Assembly (NCBI RefSeq): GCF_022539665.2
Contig: NC_081337.1
Coordinates: 7,540,679-7,604,678 of the forward strand
DNA: 64,000 nt
Source of the DNA: Daphnia carinata
Lineage: Eukaryota > Arthropoda > Branchiopoda > Diplostraca > Daphniidae
Direction of reading: 5' to 3'
This document shows positions 58,075 through 64,000 of this stretch, piece by piece. The notes below the pieces were generated by a model. It made no database searches. It saw only the letters and a program-made list of their open reading frames with translations, and had not been told where the DNA came from. The position numbers and the translations under genes were made by a program. Positions within the stretch are counted from its first letter, which is position 1. The number at the start of each line of letters is the position of its first letter.

Positions 58075-61000
58075 TTAGCGTGTGGACTGTAGATATGCTC
58101 GAGCCATATCTTCCAGACGACGCATTCGTGTTGGGTACCTGAGAAGGATGAAGAAAATATAATAGTGGGTTTTCAGGTTGAAAAAATTGAATCATCTTTA
58201 GCACAAATTTTAATACTTAGTCAGTCTTGAGTAGGACTTGAAAATTCCGCTTTTAATGGCTTTTTCTAGCGCTTGACCAAGTTGAAGCCTGTCGAGTGCA
58301 TGTGACTACAGATTTCATTCAGTTTATGAAATGTGAGCGACAAAACTCCTTGATTAATGTTATTTACCTCGCTACAATTTGACGTAATTGCTTTTAACGC
58401 GAGCTGGTCGCGTTCAATAGTACAATCCGTAGTTGAAGTACTAGAAGTATTACAATCGTCAATCGTACAAACACCTTTGTAACCGATAATAGTTGTTTCG
58501 GAATCAACCGTTTCCCCCTTGGTAAGAGTTTTTTCTGATTCCTTTTCAGTAAGAAATGTCTGTTTTGGGCCATCCTCTTCTTGAGCTCCATTGCTAGCGG
58601 GTTCAGGCAGACACTCGATTACAACGCTGGTTGGATGCTCCTCTTCATCTTTCAAATAAAAGTGCGATTAGTAGCCATAAAACAATAATCAACCTGTCGG
58701 CTACCTTACCTTGACTGATGATCTTATTATTACTTTTAACTGATTTTTTGTTCGTTAACGAACACGACGAATTGAGTTTCATATTTGTCTTCTTGCTAGT
58801 ATTTCTCGGAAAACCAAGTATATCAGAACTTGGTTTAGCAATATTTTTCTTATTGTCCTTCGAGATGTCCACACTTTTCTTTTTCTCATAAGAATTCTTT
58901 TGTGTTCCAGGAGATTTGCCTTTTTTCTGTTTTTGATTTTGCACGACTTCTTCTTTTCGAGGAAGTTGCTTTCCCTTACGAGCTGACTTTCGTGCTAATT
59001 CAATTTTTGTAACAGCCTCTCGCGGTGTACGATTTTCTGTTAATTTTTTTGGTTTCTGCACCTTAGCAGATTTAGAATTGGACACGTTATCATTCTTCTT
59101 TACCACGATTTTTGCCTTCTTAAGTCTTTCTTCAGAAACATCTCTTTCCACCGTCTGCTCTATTGCCTTCTTTTTCGATTTGTTTCCAATGATTTTAGAA
59201 TCTACTAGTGACACACTGCGTTTCTCTTTTCTGTACATCTTCAACTCTGAACTAGATGAAATAGCATCAGTGTGCTTGCCATCCTTGTTGATCATCGAAG
59301 ACAAGTTAGCAGAAAGTTCATCCTCATCAATGGCATCGCAACCTTCTAATAAATGCCTTTTGAAATTACTGCGATAAACATAATGCTTAGAGCAAAATGG
59401 ACATCTCTGCTCGGTCACTCGAACTCTTTGTTCAGGTGACAATGCTTCTAAGAAACTGGCCTCCACTTGATCTTCCATAACCAACACCATCGACACCTTC
59501 CGACTTGAACGAACAGGCCTCCTTTCTAATGCCAATGGAGTCTCGTTGGTTTCTCGTTTTTCTTTCACAGGCCCGTTTTTAGTTGTCTTCCTATGAGATT
59601 TGGTTGATCCGGAATCCTTTTTCAACAGTGTTGACTTGACTGGAGATTTAGCAGAAAAAACTTGAGAGGATATGGCAGGAGAAGGAGAGCTGGTTGATTT
59701 TTTCTTCTGGACATTGGAAATCGTAGCGTGACTGCCGTTAATACGAGTATATGCGGCAGATCTTGAACCGTTTACCGGAGAACTTGGCAGAACGTCTGAT
59801 TTTCGCTTATTACTGGGACTCCCTACGATGGTTTTCATTTTGCCAGAATCCTGTGACAGTTTTTTTGTTTGGACTTTTGTTGTGACACTCTTTTGTTTCT
59901 CTTCTGGTGCTGAAATTTGAGCGCGGTCTTCCATGGATTCAATCAGCTTCTTGGGGCAATAATGTTTGTGTTTGAGGACAGATGTATGTGACTTAAACTT
60001 CTTTTGACATCCGTCGCATTCGTGTAAATCGGTAGTGGATTTTGGTGTAGAACTTGCAACAATTAGAGTAGTCCTTTTTTTCACGTTATTGTGGGGACTC
60101 ATAGGAATAACGGATGCATTCGCTTGCTGCAGACTGACTCGTTGACGCAGAAGCCTTTTCGTGACAATGACCTTTTTCTTCTTTGTCGGAGGAGGTTCAC
60201 TAAAGGAAAGAACACGCCGAGCACTTCTCCGTAATACTCCAGGTGCATCTTTATCTACAGCATCTAAGGGAAACCATAATTATCGAAACTATGAGTAACT
60301 CAAGCATTTATTTATTTTTTTACTAATTTCAAACCTTCTTTAGGTGAACGGCTTCGAAGAGATCGCGTAGCCGATGAATTTTTCGTTTGGCTAGATATTG
60401 TCCTCTGCATTCCTCTACTTCGCCCATTTTTAGTTTCAGGCTGATTCCAATGATTCCGCCTGGAACTGGGATTCACTTTTATACGGCGCTTTCGGGAGGG
60501 ACTGGCCGACACGTGGTTGGAACATAAGAGGATATGACTGTGAAGTTCCGGAATTGACTGAACGGCGAAATGGCACTTGGTGCATTTAAAATTATTTGAA
60601 GGAAGATTCAGTCCACCAGTGCCGGAACGCGTAATTTGTCTAGTTAGCTCTCCGGCCAAATCAACTTCGATTGATTGATCTAGTTGAACGTGAGTGCACC
60701 AAACGCCGTTGTGACTCTTTTGCTGATGGTCTAATAAAGCTAGGAAATCGTGAAATATTTCTCCGCACGGTGAACAAATGTAACGTTTTTTTCGAATCCA
60801 CTCGCCACTGAATTCCGGCTGCCGAGTGGCTGTTTCCTCTTTCACTGTTGGATTCGTCTTTGCAGGGAGCAAATTCAACGCCTTTGAAATGTCCGAGTCT
60901 TCCGGGCCGTCTTGACTAGAGCTGCCGTCAGTTTTGGCAATTTCTTGCAATTTCCACGACTGCAACCCATTAAAGTATGCCATTTGGATTGGCACATCCA

Positions 61001-62274
61001 ATTTATGCACTTCGATGACACCCTGGTTTGTTTCTCCCCAAGACCAACGCTGAGGTGGGGGTGGATCACCATTGGATGCATCGACATCAAATATGTCATC
61101 CTTTGAAAAAATAACCAATATTAATAACAAAAAGTAGATCGAAACGAAATCCTTATGTTCATCAACTTACTGCAGGGGCGACTGACCGAATATGGTTTCT
61201 TTTACCATCAAGAAACCGATTGAGGTTTTCATTGGCATTGGGAATAACGCGCAATAAATCTTGAGAGTTTATCTGATTTCCAGACGATACCATAGGTGAC
61301 AGAGTTGACTGATGTAATGTTGGTTTGCCAGACAGTTTGCGCGACAACAACCAACCAGGTGAGCAGATGCCATATCGTCCATGAGCTACTCGGCGATGAC
61401 GGCACATATTGATGTATGAATTGAACATTTTGGAACACAGCGTGCAAGCAAATCGAAAAACAGGAGCTGGACATCCCAGCTTCAAGGATGCTTCCATGTC
61501 CATTTCTTCACTCTTCTCTGCTGGACTTATTGCCAAAAAATCGTCTCCAGCCTCACTTGTTTCTCCTGACTGGAGGCCCGTTTCGGATTCCGGTTTGGAA
61601 GGTGGACCAGGAAGCTCGGCTGGAGATTGATTTCCTCCACGACATTGGTTTTTCTTAACATGTTTCAGAAGGGTTTTACGTAGCGAAAAAGCCGTACTGC
61701 AGCGAGGACAGCGATTAGTGCCTCCCTGCTGCCTATCGCCATTGATGAGATCCACCGTTACGGTCTGCGATGGTCCCCCGTGCGATTCCAAATGTTTGAG
61801 CAAGTCATTCTTGGTCCGTAGTAGACGGCTAGTTTTTGTAACAGATGATTCAGTAATTCGTTTTTACAATTACAAGTATTCTTACCCGCAATGGTGACAT
61901 CGGAATAACAACGGAGACGGGTTATTAAGACGGTTAATCAGTCTATCGTTGGGTCCCGATGCCGGAAAACCACTTCGTTGATGCTGGCCGGCCACGGCGA
62001 TGGCGCAATTATTGAGATCGCGCGGGCTCAGAAAGGCGAAGTTGATGTGAAAACGCAAATAGTGTCGCTTAAGACTAAAAGAGCGTTTAAAAATGCCATT
62101 TGGTGGTGGGCAGAGGTCACATACGAAGACTTTCTGTCCGCGCTTTCCGCGTTCCACATGGTGAGGCTCCAATTCAAATTGATAGTAGTTGCCATTAACG
62201 TTGACAGATGTCGGGGGCTCGGACGCTTCCAGCAGAAGCGACGGGGACGAAGCACCACGCCGATGTACTTTCAT
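58075..62274 (-). CDS. Long C2H2 zinc-finger protein
   Basis: Probable nuclear DNA-binding protein. Exons in transcript order: 62274-61886, 61828-61171, 61100-60335, 60263-58710, 58648-58368, 58305-58217, 58138-58075; 1266 residues from the first ATG. C2H2-type fingers include FVCDLC...H-x4-H, one split by intron 1 (CHHCG / RLLRTKNDLLKHLESH), CPRCSTAF...LLKHV, CTLCSKMFNSYINMCRHRRVAH, CSPCGEIF...LLDHQQKSH, CTKCHFAV, CDGCQKKFKSHTSVLKHKHYC and CPFCSKHYVYRSNFKRHL. Long Lys/Ser-rich linkers lie between. Two short exons give the end LGQALEKAIKSGIFKSYSRL plus RRLEDMARAYLQSTR. The frame is open upstream of the first ATG, so a 5' exon may be missing. Family unassigned. Confidence 0.82.
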
Positions 62275-63935
62275 CGTTGTCGACGGTACTTCGGCGTCTA
62301 CGCACTGTTCTACCGCATAAAAATGTATTTATTGCCCACTTCCGGCGAAATCTAAGAGAAAAATAAGTATTTTATAGGCATATTACAGTCGTTCCAAAAC
62401 TTATTCCTGACAATTATGATACTTTATTTGAAATTCAATTCATCTTTCCGTAGCAATTACAACCAATGAAAATCTTCTTCGTCCAATTAAATCGCTTGAT
62501 ATAAACTATGAAAAGCCCGATGAAGCAAATAAGCAGAATTCGATAAAAGAAATTGATATTCAAAAAGGCAATAACTGAACGTATGCTGATCACGTAGAGG
62601 TGAGTGCACAAGATACATTGAAGATGTCACCTATTTATGATCTATCTATTTTTTTGTTTCCTCCCCTATCCTTTCTTTTTTTTTGTCGGAGAAAACCAAA
62701 AAACAGAAAAAAAACGAGAGGTTTCACGTCTGACATTCCCCCGGGCTTCTTCATCAGAAACCTCCATGCGAAGCAGTATCTTCTCGACCCCCCCCCCCCC
62801 TTCCTACCCCTTCCATTTTCCTCTCCGGAACCCCAAATGTTCAATTCTGATTTAAAGTGCAAAAAGAGAAAAAATTCTTACCCTGTCAAAAACACGTAGC
62901 ACCCAAAACTAACTGCCTCGTTATCAGAACAAGATACCCTTCAAAAGCCAAATAAAAGGAAAAGAAGCAAGGTAACGATAGTATGCCGCTTCGGTCCATA
63001 GATACCCAGAAATTATAGGCCATTCCCAGACCACGCAAACATCGTAGAACACACGGAGCCATTTCCCATCGTAGTAAACTTTCTAACAAGTTTCGCAAAA
63101 AAAGGACATGGAAGAAAACAATACGCCCGATTTCGAGACGAATAACAGACATACGTTTTTTAGGAATTTCACGTAGGCAAGACTAGGTTGTACACAAGTT
63201 ACGTATACATGGAGTTTGATATGGGGGGGGTGGTCTTTATTTCTGCCTAGGGAGGCTACAAAGAACAAAAATAGTGGCTATTTACCTGTATATGTGATCA
63301 AACCCCTTCCAGGGCTTGATATTAGAACAGTTAATAACAGAAATCAGTGAATATAAGGTGAATTAAGGCCCAAAAACAGTGACTCCGAAGGGAACCAAAA
63401 ACGAGGATGGACGAAACCAAACACATACACACACAGATACACCAGCTCTACTGAGCGTGCTGAATACGGCTTGAATGTATGCCCTCTGTGGGCACGGGAC
63501 TTCGTTGTGAGTTGAGACCCAACAGCAGCCCCCCTCCCCTTTTCGTTTTCCCCCCTCCACTTCTCTCCCTTCTTTTTTTCTCCTTTCTCCCAGCCTTATT
63601 CATCGTTTCTATCGAGGCCGTCTGCTAGCAAAGGCCATAAAATTTAGTAACGCCATGTTAGTGTTATGCGAAGCACATAGATGGTAGCTGAAGACACTAG
63701 CAAACAAACATTTGAAATAACAGCCGATTTTTAATGGACAGTTTACGTCAACAATGGTTGGCCTTGTCTGAAGAATCTTACTTTAAAGAAGTGAAAATAG
63801 TAACACGCGAATATTTTAATGTCATGTCGGTGATGTTTGAATTGTTGTGATATACAATTAAAAGCTGCATTTGATTCGAGCCTTGTTTTGTGAACATTTT
63901 GAAAAGGAAAAGTCCATTTTCAGCAAGTACACAAA
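62275..63935. other. Intergenic, zinc-finger 5' flank
   Basis: No gene recognised. Poly-C (62790-62800) and T-rich tracts, and a pyrimidine-rich block near 63525-63590. Should include the promoter of the zinc-finger gene and of the partial gene at the right edge. Confidence 0.5.
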
Positions 63936-63972
63936 ATGAGTGATGCAAACATGTTAGTTTTCTTAAGCATCG
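63936..63972 (+). CDS. Possible first coding exon of a gene running out of the window
   Basis: ATG at 63936 (ACAAAATGAG) encodes MSDANMLVFLSI and ends at a GTATGT donor (63973). A hydrophobic start suggests a small membrane or secreted protein. Too short to identify. Confidence 0.3.
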
Positions 63973-64000
63973 GTATGTTTCTACTTATTCATTGTACCGA

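Overview
This is nuclear DNA from a compact animal genome. Split genes with 55-80 bp GT-AG introns alternate with a few long introns, and genes are densely packed on both strands. The set (SoxE, Suv4-20, Notchless, a nicotinic-type channel, a TSSC4-like protein) and the compactness suggest an arthropod; a branchiopod crustacean such as Daphnia is my best inference, not something the sequence proves. Exon models were built by hand from reading frame, splice consensus and family resemblance. Every multi-exon model given as complete has a total length divisible by three.

Left part (1-10.6 kb): the 3' portion of a Suv4-20 histone methyltransferase; a divergent alpha-type nicotinic receptor-like subunit; a stretch rich in tRNA-derived repeats; then a very tight same-strand cluster of AROS (RPS19BP1), DPM2 and nicotinamide riboside kinase, with 17 and 50 nt between the coding sequences.

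10.6-26.8 kb: a SoxE gene on the minus strand, spread over 9.4 kb, with a 6.4 kb intron inside the HMG box that carries a dispersed repeat. About 6.8 kb upstream shows no convincing gene and probably holds its promoter and regulatory DNA.

26.8-35.7 kb: TSSC4-like (minus) and RSL1D1 (plus) are divergent; then come the Notchless homologue NLE1 and a secreted or membrane-anchored VPS62/DUF946-like protein. RSL1D1 and NLE1 (and AROS further left) act in ribosome biogenesis, and TSSC4 in U5 snRNP biology.

35.7-49 kb: a 551 bp TA-flanked MITE-like element lies upstream of a 22-exon gene. That gene encodes what reads as a RAP1 (TERF2IP)-like protein with the BRCT-Myb unit duplicated in tandem, followed by two more Myb modules. 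Next is a large imperfect inverted duplication (arms about 2.2 kb, spacer about 0.5 kb). Each arm carries a damaged copy of one small unknown gene, and copies of the same repeat family seen in the SoxE intron lie on both sides.

49-64 kb: LENG8-like (minus), a leucine-rich repeat-like protein with an acidic tail (minus), a UBA-Pth2 peptidyl-tRNA hydrolase (plus), a long C2H2 zinc-finger protein (minus), and the first exon of an unidentified gene at the right edge.
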